From Pseudomonadota bacterium (lineage in GTDB: Bacteria > Desulfobacterota > Desulfobacteria > Desulfobacterales > Desulfobacteraceae), in NCBI GenBank assembly GCA_018816605.1, contig JAHIVS010000533.1, positions 1-9,047 on the forward strand: a stretch of 9,047 nt of DNA. The letters are read 5' to 3'. A model generated the notes under the pieces. The model was given only the letters and a program-made list of their open reading frames with translations, had not been told where the DNA came from and ran no database searches. The position numbers and the translations under genes are program-made. Positions 1 to 6,490 of this stretch are shown piece after piece. How positions within the stretch are numbered: position 1 is the stretch's first letter; every line of letters begins with the position of its first letter.

Positions 1-1
1 C

Positions 2-661
2 AATGCAAGTGCCATTACCTCGACCTTTATGGATGATTTTAATGTGTCGGTCAATAAGCCGACAGGTGGCGGGCTTAAGACCGATTTCTCCTTTTTCAGG
101 TTGTTCGGTTCGTCGGCAACAGCCTTAAACGCACAGCTCGAGGCATCTGAAGAGCAGGGAGATGTAAGAATTGTCTCTTCTCCAAGAATATTGACCCTTG
201 ACAACAAAAAAGCCAAAATTAAACAGGGGCAGGAAATCGCCTATCTTGAACGCGATGATGCCGGGGGCTCTTCTGTCAAATTTAAAAATGTGGATCTGCT
301 CCTGGAAGTCACACCCCATGTGACGCCGGACAAACGTATCTCCATGACCCTGTATATTACAAAAAATGACGTTTCCGGAACAACGGCCACAGGGGTGCCG
401 ACCCTTGCCACCAATGAGGCGGAAACCGAACTTCTTGTGAACAACAACGATACAGTGGTCATCGGCGGGGTTGTCAAGACAACCAAGGACGACAATACAA
501 ACGGGCTGCCCTTTCTTTCCGGTTTGCCCATTTTGGGTCCCCTCTTTGGGATTGAGCAGAAAACGGATAACCGGAATGAGCTGCTGATTTTTTTAACCCC
601 CTCCATTGTTCAGCTTGAACAGAAGCGGAATGAAAGAATCCCGGTTGCTGTCGCCAACTAG
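2..661 (+). CDS. pilQ: Type IV pilus secretin PilQ, C-terminal part (5' end cut by window edge)
   Basis: The frame is open from the left edge (first full codon at 2) to TAG at 659-661, giving 219 residues of a protein whose start lies outside the window. PilQ forms the gated outer-membrane ring through which the type IV pilus passes. The visible part is the secretin beta-barrel domain. It has the family pattern V-R-I-V-S-S-P-R-I-L-T-L-D-N followed by A-K-I-K-Q-G (about residues 56-76 of the fragment), then a T-N-E-A-E-T strand region. Near the end is the secretin signature LPFLSGLPILGPLFG, then an N-E-L-L-I-F-L-T-P strand. The signature and the short tail after it fit PilQ better than type II or III secretion secretins, and a PilW/PilF-type gene next door supports this. 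The Met at 29 is an internal residue, not the start. Its stop lies 7 bp from the stop of the facing TPR gene, with no convincing terminator between them. Confidence 0.9.
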   Translation, partial: NASAITSTFMDDFNVSVNKPTGGGLKTDFSFFRLFGSSATALNAQLEASEEQGDVRIVSSPRILTLDNKKAKIKQGQEIAYLERDDAGGSSVKFKNVDLLLEVTPHVTPDKRISMTLYITKNDVSGTTATGVPTLATNEAETELLVNNNDTVVIGGVVKTTKDDNTNGLPFLSGLPILGPLFGIEQKTDNRNELLIFLTPSIVQLEQKRNERIPVAVAN

Positions 662-668
662 AGGCTGC

Positions 669-1427
669 TTAATGGAGTTCCGATAATCTGATTTTGGCTT
701 GCCTGGCAAGAAAGGATTTTTCCGGTACCAGTTTTAATACCCGCTGCCATGAGGCAATGGCCTCCTGGGTGAACCCTTTTTTTTCATAGGCTTCTGCCAG
801 ATCTGCATGGAAAATCGGTGTGTCCGGAGACCTGTTCAGGCAAAGGTGCAGATAGGCTATGGCCTGATCACTCTGTCCGCTCTGGAGATAGACCTGGGCC
901 AATCCATGGGAGGCTGCGGTGAACCCGGGCATTGCATCAAGGGCTTTCAGAAAATAGGTTTCAGCCAGACCAAACTCTTTTTTCCCAAGATAGACCCATC
1001 CGATATTGGACAGGGGAAAGTGGGGAGTCGGATACAAAAGACTTTCCAAAACCTTATTAAAGCATTCCATGGCCATATCCCATTTTTCCTGGCGAAGATG
1101 GGCAGCACCCAGGTTATTGATGGCCTCAATATAGTCGGGTTTCCCGGCAATTGCCTTTTTAAAAGCCGTGACGGCCAGGTCATCTCTGTTTTTGCCCATA
1201 TAGGCCAGGCCCAGGCTGTTCTGCAGATAGGGGTCGTTGGGGCTGAGTTTTTCCGCTTCAAGTAATTTGGTCAGAGCTGCGGTGTAATTGCCCTGGGTTT
1301 GAAAAATGTCTCCCTCTTTTTTCATCGCCTGGGCAAGCTGGTCTTGGCTTTTTCGGGTGGCAGAACTTGCACAGGACGAAAGGATGAAACTTGCGAGCAG
1401 TATCATTAAAAGCTTCTTGATGGGCAT
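669..1427 (-). CDS. pilW: TPR lipoprotein, PilW/PilF-type type IV pilus assembly factor
   Basis: A 252-residue protein with a lipoprotein signal: basic start MPIKK, a hydrophobic stretch, and lipobox L-S-S-C with Cys19. The residue after Cys is Ala, which under the usual +2 rule suggests sorting to the outer membrane. From about residue 33 to 239 there are roughly six tetratricopeptide repeats of about 34 residues (near 33, 67, 101, 138, 172, 206). The stretch YPTPHFPLSNIGWVY around 132-146 resembles PilF/PilW/Tgl pilotins, which bind PilQ and help it multimerise in the outer membrane. The pilQ gene lies tail to tail at 2-661, which supports the role, though a generic TPR lipoprotein cannot be excluded. 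The start ATG at 1427 has a good Shine-Dalgarno (AGGAG, about 5 nt upstream) that abuts the stop of the upstream LysM gene, 9 bp away, so translation is probably coupled. This is the last gene of the minus-strand operon. Confidence 0.8.
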   Translation of the reverse strand: MPIKKLLMILLASFILSSCASSATRKSQDQLAQAMKKEGDIFQTQGNYTAALTKLLEAEKLSPNDPYLQNSLGLAYMGKNRDDLAVTAFKKAIAGKPDYIEAINNLGAAHLRQEKWDMAMECFNKVLESLLYPTPHFPLSNIGWVYLGKKEFGLAETYFLKALDAMPGFTAASHGLAQVYLQSGQSDQAIAYLHLCLNRSPDTPIFHADLAEAYEKKGFTQEAIASWQRVLKLVPEKSFLARQAKIRLSELH

Positions 1428-1436
1428 GGGTCTCCT

Positions 1437-2933
1437 CTAGGGGGTATCTAAAATCAGAAATTGGATGTTTTCCTGTTCCAGGAATGAAATAGCGGCCTCG
1501 CTTGGTCGCGGCCGTGCAAAAAAGAGCTTTTTCTTTGCTTTGGAAATATAGATCCCGGAAATGATGTCAACCTGTCCCAGGGTGTTAAAAGAGGGGTTTT
1601 TCCAGGTGGAATATCCAAGGCGGGTAAACAGCGTCAGGATCAATTCAGACAGTGTCAGTCCCGGGGAAATCGTAAGGATGTGATATCCTTTTTTTTCGAT
1701 GGCCTCAATTGCCAGGCCATAGACCTTTCCTGTGTTGATCAAAAGATCGGGCAACCCATCCTGCCGGGTAATACGGCCAAAGAAGGCACTCATTTCAACA
1801 GAGCCGACGGAAAACGAAATTTTCTCGTCCGGGTGATAGGGGTCCTGGGAAAACAACAGAAGCCTGGCAACCAGTCCGGCCGGATCCTTTGCCTTGTCTG
1901 CAAGGGAACCTTCATTTTTCGGGAGGCTTTTGGCCATGTCGATGGCCTTGTTTATTTCCAATAGTTTTAATTGGCTCCAATAGGCTTGGATGTTTTTGAC
2001 AAGATCTCGGCCCAGGGCATTGCCAATGTTGTCAGAAGGGATAATTAATATTTTTTGTCCGTTTTTGTCTTCAATGACGGGTGTTTTGGATAAATCAAGC
2101 ACTTGGTCTGACCGGGACCCTTTACCGGGGAAATGCATTTGTCCCTGGTTGAGAAGGGTGCCCTGGATCAGAGTGGCATATCTTTGAAGCCGGATCATCT
2201 GCCGGGGGGGAATCACCGGGAGAATAGGCGCTGATGCCTTTTCAACCGGTTTCTGGTAGACAGATTGAGGACCGGCACCGCCTTGCTTTAAAAAAGATCC
2301 AAACCAGGGTTGGGACAGGATGGATGGATCGGGTATCACCACCTGGGTTCCCTGATAAATCCGGTCAATGTTTTTAATCTCCGGGTTGAGGTGGGAAAAG
2401 GTTGTTTCTGCCTCGGGGGACAGACTGCCCCCTTTTTGAAGAAATGCTTTGTCCAAAAGTTTTGATACCGTATCTCCGGCCTGTATGGTGTGCTTTTGGA
2501 TAAACGGCTGGATGTCGAATGTATCCGGGATACTTGAAAATTCAACAACCGGGACTTTTACAATGCGGGAAGGTTTCTGATCAGGCTGTTGGGAAACCGG
2601 GGTGTCAACCTTTTTGAGGGGAATCAGAATGGTTAGCCCCGGTTCGATGGCATCAATATTGTTAATGAGGGGGTTGATTTTTTTGAAGATGGTTAAAAAT
2701 CGGGGAAAATCCTTGTCGGAAATTTCTCCTTTTTGCCGGAAGATTTTATAGAGCCAGTCATTTTTTTGAACCTGGTAGGGTTCACATAAAATGTTTTCAT
2801 TTTCATAGGTGAAAACAGAATATTGTTTATAATATGTTTTTATCCCCGCGGCATGGAGATCAGCCGTGAGGAGTAACATCATAAGCATCAATGCAGGTCC
2901 GGAGATTTTTAACAATAAACAATCCTTTTTCAT
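1437..2933 (-). CDS. Exported protein with two LysM domains and an unrecognised C-terminal half
   Basis: A 498-residue protein. Residues 1-28 form a Sec signal peptide (MKKDCLLLK, then a hydrophobic L/M-rich core, with a probable cut after A-D-L-H-A), so it should act in the periplasm. Two LysM-like domains follow, about 52-105 and 147-201. Each starts Y/H-x-[IV]-Q-x-[GN]-D, contains [IL]-N-P-x-I-x-N-I-D-x-I-x-x-G and ends in an I-P or V-I-P strand. LysM domains usually bind peptidoglycan glycan; both copies here are about ten residues longer than usual. A proline-rich linker leads to residues 240-498, a mixed alpha/beta region I cannot assign, with no catalytic motif I recognise. The gene sits 8 bp after thrC and 9 bp before the PilW-type gene, so it is probably co-transcribed with both. 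No strong Shine-Dalgarno precedes the ATG at 2933; coupling from thrC is likely. Placement next to pilus genes suggests a wall-anchoring role, which is inference only. Confidence 0.85.
   Translation of the reverse strand: MKKDCLLLKISGPALMLMMLLLTADLHAAGIKTYYKQYSVFTYENENILCEPYQVQKNDWLYKIFRQKGEISDKDFPRFLTIFKKINPLINNIDAIEPGLTILIPLKKVDTPVSQQPDQKPSRIVKVPVVEFSSIPDTFDIQPFIQKHTIQAGDTVSKLLDKAFLQKGGSLSPEAETTFSHLNPEIKNIDRIYQGTQVVIPDPSILSQPWFGSFLKQGGAGPQSVYQKPVEKASAPILPVIPPRQMIRLQRYATLIQGTLLNQGQMHFPGKGSRSDQVLDLSKTPVIEDKNGQKILIIPSDNIGNALGRDLVKNIQAYWSQLKLLEINKAIDMAKSLPKNEGSLADKAKDPAGLVARLLLFSQDPYHPDEKISFSVGSVEMSAFFGRITRQDGLPDLLINTGKVYGLAIEAIEKKGYHILTISPGLTLSELILTLFTRLGYSTWKNPSFNTLGQVDIISGIYISKAKKKLFFARPRPSEAAISFLEQENIQFLILDTP
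2331..2495 (-). other. Second LysM domain of the exported protein
   Basis: Residues about 147-201 of the 1437-2933 product. The start H-T-I-Q-A-G-D-T-V is close to the LysM consensus Y-x-V-x-x-G-D-T-L, and the end G-T-Q-V-V-I-P matches the closing strand. The first copy (residues 52-105, positions 2619-2780) is more divergent: Q-K-N-D-W replaces the G-D-T turn. The shared N-P-x-I-x-N-I-D-x-I core shows that the two copies are related to each other. Confidence 0.65.
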
Positions 2934-2941
2934 ATGGGCTG

Positions 2942-4435
2942 TTAAAGATTTAATTTTTTGGCGATCTTATCTGAAATCTCCCGGACAAATTGTTGAAATT
3001 CTTGTTTTTCAAGTCTCTTTTCCTGGGACGGCACCAGGTTCGGGTCATCGGTTGAAATGAAGTCCGGCAGATTAATATAGGCTGAATCCGACTGGATGCC
3101 ATAGACGTCGGGAATCTGTTGCTTAAAATACAGGTCCTGGAATTCGGAAAATTTTATGGCATGGGCTGTGGCATCCAGTATGGCGGTTTCCTGTTGGGTT
3201 ACAATCCCCTGGGCTGCGGCCTTTACAAGTCCGGCCAGACACTCGCCACCCTGGGTGCAGGTGATATGCCCGTTTCTATTGGCGGTCAGTTGCCAGTCCA
3301 TTATGGATTGTTCCGATACCTGGACAAAAAAAGTGTTCTGCTGGCCGCTTGTCTGATTATAGTTTTTTGCAATTTCAATGACCCGGGGCATGGATACCGG
3401 GTTTCCGATCATGGCTGCCTGGGCGACACTGGGCCTTGTGTTAACGGGATTGAACAGACGCTTGTTCTCATCGGGTTCCAGGTAGTATCGATAGACCGGG
3501 TCTGCATGTTCGGACTGAACTCCGATTATTTTTGGAAGATGGGTGATGATGCCGGCCCGGTGGAATTTTAAAAATCCGTTCATGACCGCAGAAATATTGC
3601 CCGCATTTCCGATGGGGATCACCACCACCTTGTTTTTCATATCCCAGTCAAAATCCTGGGCGATTTCATAGGAATAGGATTCCTGGCCCAGAATCCGCCA
3701 GGCATTTTTGGAGTTCAGGAGGACTACGGGATAAAGATTTGAAAGATGCTCGACAATTTTCATGCAGTCATCAAAAACACCCGGGATTTCAAATACATTG
3801 GCCCCGCTTCCCAGGGGCTGGGACAGCTGCTGGGCGGTAACTTTTTTATGGGGCAACAACACGGCGGACTTGATCAACGGTCTCAGGTAGGATGCATACA
3901 GGGCTGCAGCAGCCGAGGTATCTCCTGTGGAGGCGCACACGGCAATGACATCGGAAACCAGCTTCTGGTCAATGAGATATTTGATGCTGGACAGGGCGCT
4001 GGCCATTCCCCTGTCCTTAAAAGAGGCACTGGGGTTCTGGCCGTCATTTTTATAAAAAAAATTCAGTCCGGTCTTTTCCTTGAGATGGGCGCTTGCCTCA
4101 ACAATGGGGGTATGGCCCTCCCCCAGGTAGACAATGGAGGAAAGGGGGATGCAGGAGCCGATGAATTCATGAAACCTGTAAATCCCTTTTAATGCGGGAA
4201 TTTTGAGCATTTTGCGGAAATCAAATATTTTTTGCCAGGTGGCACCGGAATGCCGGGTCAGGGCGGCTTGATTTTTATCATGGATCAGCAGCACCTGGTT
4301 GCACTCCGGACAGACATACAATAGCTTTTCAATGGAAAATTCCGCCGAACAGCCCAGGCATTTGTAGAAAAGCTTGCCTTCCGGTTTGGGGATGATATAC
4401 GGCCGGATGTCCTCGGGAAATAGTTCAGGATTCAT
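2942..4435 (-). CDS. thrC: Threonine synthase with N-terminal zinc ribbon
   Basis: A 497-residue PLP enzyme (from the ATG at 4435) that converts O-phospho-L-homoserine to L-threonine and phosphate, the last step of threonine synthesis, in the cytoplasm. Residues 26-45 carry a zinc-ribbon pattern C-x2-C ... C-x2-C (Cys26, 29, 42, 45). Next come L-G-E-G-H-T-P (104-110) and the PLP-lysine motif S-A-S-F-K-D-R-G with Lys140. The phosphate-cradle motif is P-I-G-N-A-G-N-I (274-281), and T-A-H-A-I-K-F (423-429) matches the late threonine-synthase motif that reads TAHGLK or similar in relatives. The fold alone could also be another fold-type II PLP enzyme such as cysteate synthase, but the motif set favours ThrC. 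The start is ambiguous: a TTG at 4441 in the same frame has better spacing from the upstream GGAGG. Either way the start overlaps the serS end, so the two are translationally linked. The next gene begins 8 bp after the stop. Confidence 0.88.
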   Translation of the reverse strand: MNPELFPEDIRPYIIPKPEGKLFYKCLGCSAEFSIEKLLYVCPECNQVLLIHDKNQAALTRHSGATWQKIFDFRKMLKIPALKGIYRFHEFIGSCIPLSSIVYLGEGHTPIVEASAHLKEKTGLNFFYKNDGQNPSASFKDRGMASALSSIKYLIDQKLVSDVIAVCASTGDTSAAAALYASYLRPLIKSAVLLPHKKVTAQQLSQPLGSGANVFEIPGVFDDCMKIVEHLSNLYPVVLLNSKNAWRILGQESYSYEIAQDFDWDMKNKVVVIPIGNAGNISAVMNGFLKFHRAGIITHLPKIIGVQSEHADPVYRYYLEPDENKRLFNPVNTRPSVAQAAMIGNPVSMPRVIEIAKNYNQTSGQQNTFFVQVSEQSIMDWQLTANRNGHITCTQGGECLAGLVKAAAQGIVTQQETAILDATAHAIKFSEFQDLYFKQQIPDVYGIQSDSAYINLPDFISTDDPNLVPSQEKRLEKQEFQQFVREISDKIAKKLNL

Positions 4436-5705
4436 TTTCAATTACTTTCTGGCCTCCCATATACGGCACAAGGGCATCTGGAACGGTGACAGACCCGTCT
4501 GCCTGTTGATAATTTTCCAATATTGCGGCAAAGGTTCTTCCCACGGCAAGGCCGGAACCATTTAAGGTGTGGCAGAATTCCGGTTTTTTCTGGCCGGAAC
4601 GTTTGAATCTGATATTGGCGCGTCTGGCCTGGAAGTCCACACAATTGCTGCACGAGGAGATTTCCCTGTAGTTGTCCTGGCCCGGCATCCACACTTCAAG
4701 GTCATAGGTTTTTGTGGCGGAAAACCCCAGATCCCCGGTGCACAAAGTGACAACCTGGTAGGGAAGTTCAAGTCGTTTCAGAATTTCTTCGGCATTTGCC
4801 AACAGGGATTCCAGCTCGTCAAAGGAGGATTCGGGCGTGGTGATTTTGACCATTTCCACCTTGTTAAACTGGTGTTGCCGGATAAGTCCCTTGGTGTCCC
4901 GTCCGTAGGAGCCGGCTTCGGACCTGAAACAGGGGGTATAGGCAGTAAATTTAAGGGGAAGACGGCTTTCATCAAGGATTTCACCGGCATAAATATTGGT
5001 TACCGGAACTTCGGAGGTGGGTATCAGATAATAATCCAGGCCTTCGAGTTTAAACAGGTCTTCCTCAAATTTGGGCAATTGCCCGGTGCCGGTCATGGTG
5101 GCTTTGTTGACAATAAACGGCGGCAAGGTCTCCTTATACCCATGCTCTCTTGTATGGATATCCAGCATGAAATTGATCAGGGCCCGTTCCAGCCTGGCGC
5201 CGGAACCCAGGTAAAGGGGGAACCTTGACCCGGTGAGCTTGGCGGCCCGGGTCAGATCCAGAATACCCAGGTCTTCACCGATATCTGCGTGGTCTTTAAC
5301 GGGAAAATCGAATTTTCTGGGAACCCCGATGGTTTTTTCCAGTCGATTCTGGGTGTCATCTTTTCCCTGGGGCACATCGTCATGGGGCAGGTTGGGCAGT
5401 GCAATGAGAAAGGAATGAAGGGCCTGCTCAACTGCCGATAATTCCCTGTCAAGGCCTTTGATGGTATCGGACACGATCCGCATTCGTTCAATGCTGGGTT
5501 GTGCATCCTGTTTGCTTTTTTTCATTTGAGCGATGTCATCGGAAACCGTATTCCGCTGGTGCCGTAACGCTTCGATATCCAGTAAAAGAGTTTTCCGTTT
5601 TTCCTCATTTTCTAAAAACCCTGAAAAGTCAGGTATGGCGCCTCTTCTTTCCATCCTTTTTTTTACAGAGTCCAAATGGGTTATTAAATATTTTAAGTCG
5701 AGCAT
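4425..5705 (-). CDS. serS: Seryl-tRNA synthetase
   Basis: A complete 426-residue class II aminoacyl-tRNA synthetase that charges tRNA-Ser (and tRNA-Sec where present) with serine in the cytoplasm. Residues 1-105 form the N-terminal tRNA-binding arm, a long antiparallel coiled coil rich in Lys, Glu and Arg. The catalytic domain shows T-S-E-V-P (230-234), class II motif 2 ([21 protein letters not shown] around 260-280), and motif 3 ([10 protein letters not shown], 381-390, then I-L-E-N-Y-Q). Length and motif order are normal, and I see nothing missing. The ATG at 5705 follows AAGGA with a good 7 nt gap. It is the first gene of the minus-strand operon serS-thrC-LysM-TPR, with a plausible promoter at 5777-5805. 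The leader is too short for a T-box, and none is visible. Confidence 0.97.
   Translation of the reverse strand: MLDLKYLITHLDSVKKRMERRGAIPDFSGFLENEEKRKTLLLDIEALRHQRNTVSDDIAQMKKSKQDAQPSIERMRIVSDTIKGLDRELSAVEQALHSFLIALPNLPHDDVPQGKDDTQNRLEKTIGVPRKFDFPVKDHADIGEDLGILDLTRAAKLTGSRFPLYLGSGARLERALINFMLDIHTREHGYKETLPPFIVNKATMTGTGQLPKFEEDLFKLEGLDYYLIPTSEVPVTNIYAGEILDESRLPLKFTAYTPCFRSEAGSYGRDTKGLIRQHQFNKVEMVKITTPESSFDELESLLANAEEILKRLELPYQVVTLCTGDLGFSATKTYDLEVWMPGQDNYREISSCSNCVDFQARRANIRFKRSGQKKPEFCHTLNGSGLAVGRTFAAILENYQQADGSVTVPDALVPYMGGQKVIENES
4435..4458 (-). promoter_or_regulatory. Ribosome binding site deciding the thrC start, inside serS
   Basis: On the minus strand GGGAGG (4458-4453) lies inside the serS 3' end. 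From it, 11 nt lead to an in-frame TTG at 4441 and 17 nt to the ATG at 4435. Spacing favours TTG while codon preference favours ATG. Only two residues (Leu/Met-Lys) separate the choices, so the protein is essentially the same. Confidence 0.5.
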
Positions 5706-5776
5706 TTTAATCCTTAATTTTTTCTGGGTTGGTAATCGCTGGATTTAGAGTTTAAAAGATTCTTCACAACTTTAAT

Positions 5777-5805
5777 CAGATAACACGGGCCTTGTAAACA
5801 GTCAA
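5777..5805 (-). promoter_or_regulatory. Candidate sigma-70 promoter for the serS operon
   Basis: On the minus strand a TTGACT -35 box (5805-5800) is followed after 17 nt by TATCTG (5782-5777). The -35 is strong and the -10 is weak (three of six consensus bases). It would give a leader of about 65 nt before the serS ATG. It is the best match in the intergenic region, but this is prediction by eye. Confidence 0.4.
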
Positions 5806-5818
5806 CGATTATTGCAGG

Positions 5819-5847
5819 TTGACAATTGCTCACATCGGTATCATATT
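5819..5847 (+). promoter_or_regulatory. Candidate sigma-70 promoter for the cyclo-ligase-like gene
   Basis: A perfect TTGACA -35 (5819-5824) is followed after 17 nt by CATATT (5842-5847, four of six consensus bases). The start site would fall near 5854 and the leader would be about 30 nt, ending in the AAGGAAAGG ribosome site before the ATG at 5887. It lies back to back with the serS promoter, the two -35 boxes being 13 bp apart. Confidence 0.5.
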
Positions 5848-5886
5848 TTCATAAAATTTTTTTTGTTAATCAAAGGAAAGGCAATC

Positions 5887-6474
5887 ATGGAAGAAATGAA
5901 AAATACAAAAAACAGTGTGCTGGCCCAGGTGGCAGAGAAACTGGACGCACTCACCAAAGAAGAACTGGTTGAAAAATACAATTGTATTGAAAATAAATTG
6001 TTTGAGTTTGCCAATTTCATGGAAGCGAATCTGGCGTTTCTGTCAACCCCTGTCGGGACACAGATTCCCACGGAAGCCATTATCCGAAAAGCGCTTAACA
6101 TCGAAAAAGGAATCGTGCTGCCCGTATTTACGGATGCAAAAAACAGCATTCAATTGTATAAAATCACGGACTATGACAAAGACCTTGTGGCCAACGCAAA
6201 TGACGTGTTGGAGCCCAACCCCGAGCGGTGCAAGAAGGTATCCCTGGATGATATCGAAATTGCCATTATTCCGGGACTTGCCTTTGATGATAAGGGGGGA
6301 CGGGTCGGATTCGGAAACAACTATTATTCCAAACTGATCACAAAGCTTCCGGAAACATGCAGAAAGGTTTCCCTGGCCTATGAGGATCAGATCGTAGATC
6401 AGATACAGATGGAGTCACGCAAATTTACAGTGGATATTATTATCACCGACAAACGGGTTATTTATAAAATTTAG
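5887..6474 (+). CDS. Divergent 5-formyltetrahydrofolate cyclo-ligase-like protein
   Basis: A 195-residue cytoplasmic protein of the 5-FCL/MTHFS family (COG0212). True members convert 5-formyl-THF to 5,10-methenyl-THF using ATP. Family traits are visible: K-G-I-V-L-P (74-79), P-G-L-A-F-D (129-134), G-x-R-x-G-x-G (137-143) then Y-Y, and S-L-A-Y-E-D-Q ... V-D-I-I-I-T-D (162-188). Several hallmarks are altered. The usual G-x-G-x-G-Y-Y-D loop reads G-F-G-N-N-Y-Y-S. The N-terminal K-x-x-L-R pattern is not apparent, the E-x-x-T substrate motif reads Q-I-P-T, and the H-D before the last strand reads K-F. Activity as a cyclo-ligase is therefore doubtful; COG0212 paralogues with other roles are known. 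The start is taken as the ATG at 5887 because AAGGAAAGG lies just upstream. An earlier TTG at 5812 would add 25 residues but overlaps the promoter. It stands alone on its strand, converging on the channel gene with 16 bp between stops. Confidence 0.75.
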   Translation: MEEMKNTKNSVLAQVAEKLDALTKEELVEKYNCIENKLFEFANFMEANLAFLSTPVGTQIPTEAIIRKALNIEKGIVLPVFTDAKNSIQLYKITDYDKDLVANANDVLEPNPERCKKVSLDDIEIAIIPGLAFDDKGGRVGFGNNYYSKLITKLPETCRKVSLAYEDQIVDQIQMESRKFTVDIIITDKRVIYKI

Positions 6475-6490
6475 GTGATTTTGCCAGAGC

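Noticed and set aside
698..721. Hairpin CTTGC-ctg-GCAAG followed by TTTTT as a pilQ terminator
   Set aside because: The stem is only five base pairs and the T-run begins six bases after it, so it does not fit an intrinsic terminator.
4238..4255. TGGCAC...TGCC resembling a sigma-54 promoter
   Set aside because: The GG to GC distance is one base short of the required spacing and the site lies inside thrC.
4569..5228. Long plus-strand open frame (219 codons) opposite serS
   Set aside because: It is antisense to the conserved catalytic domain of serS, has no recognisable domain, and is a by-product of serS codon use. Similar shadows opposite thrC, the TPR gene and pcm were dropped for the same reason.
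5706..5818. T-box or other riboswitch ahead of serS
   Set aside because: The leader is only about 65 nt, with no T-box motif, specifier stem or terminator/antiterminator pair.
5812..5886. TTG start adding 25 residues to the cyclo-ligase-like protein
   Set aside because: It overlaps the strong -35/-10 elements and lacks a ribosome site, whereas the ATG at 5887 has AAGGAAAGG just upstream and the added residues match nothing in the family.
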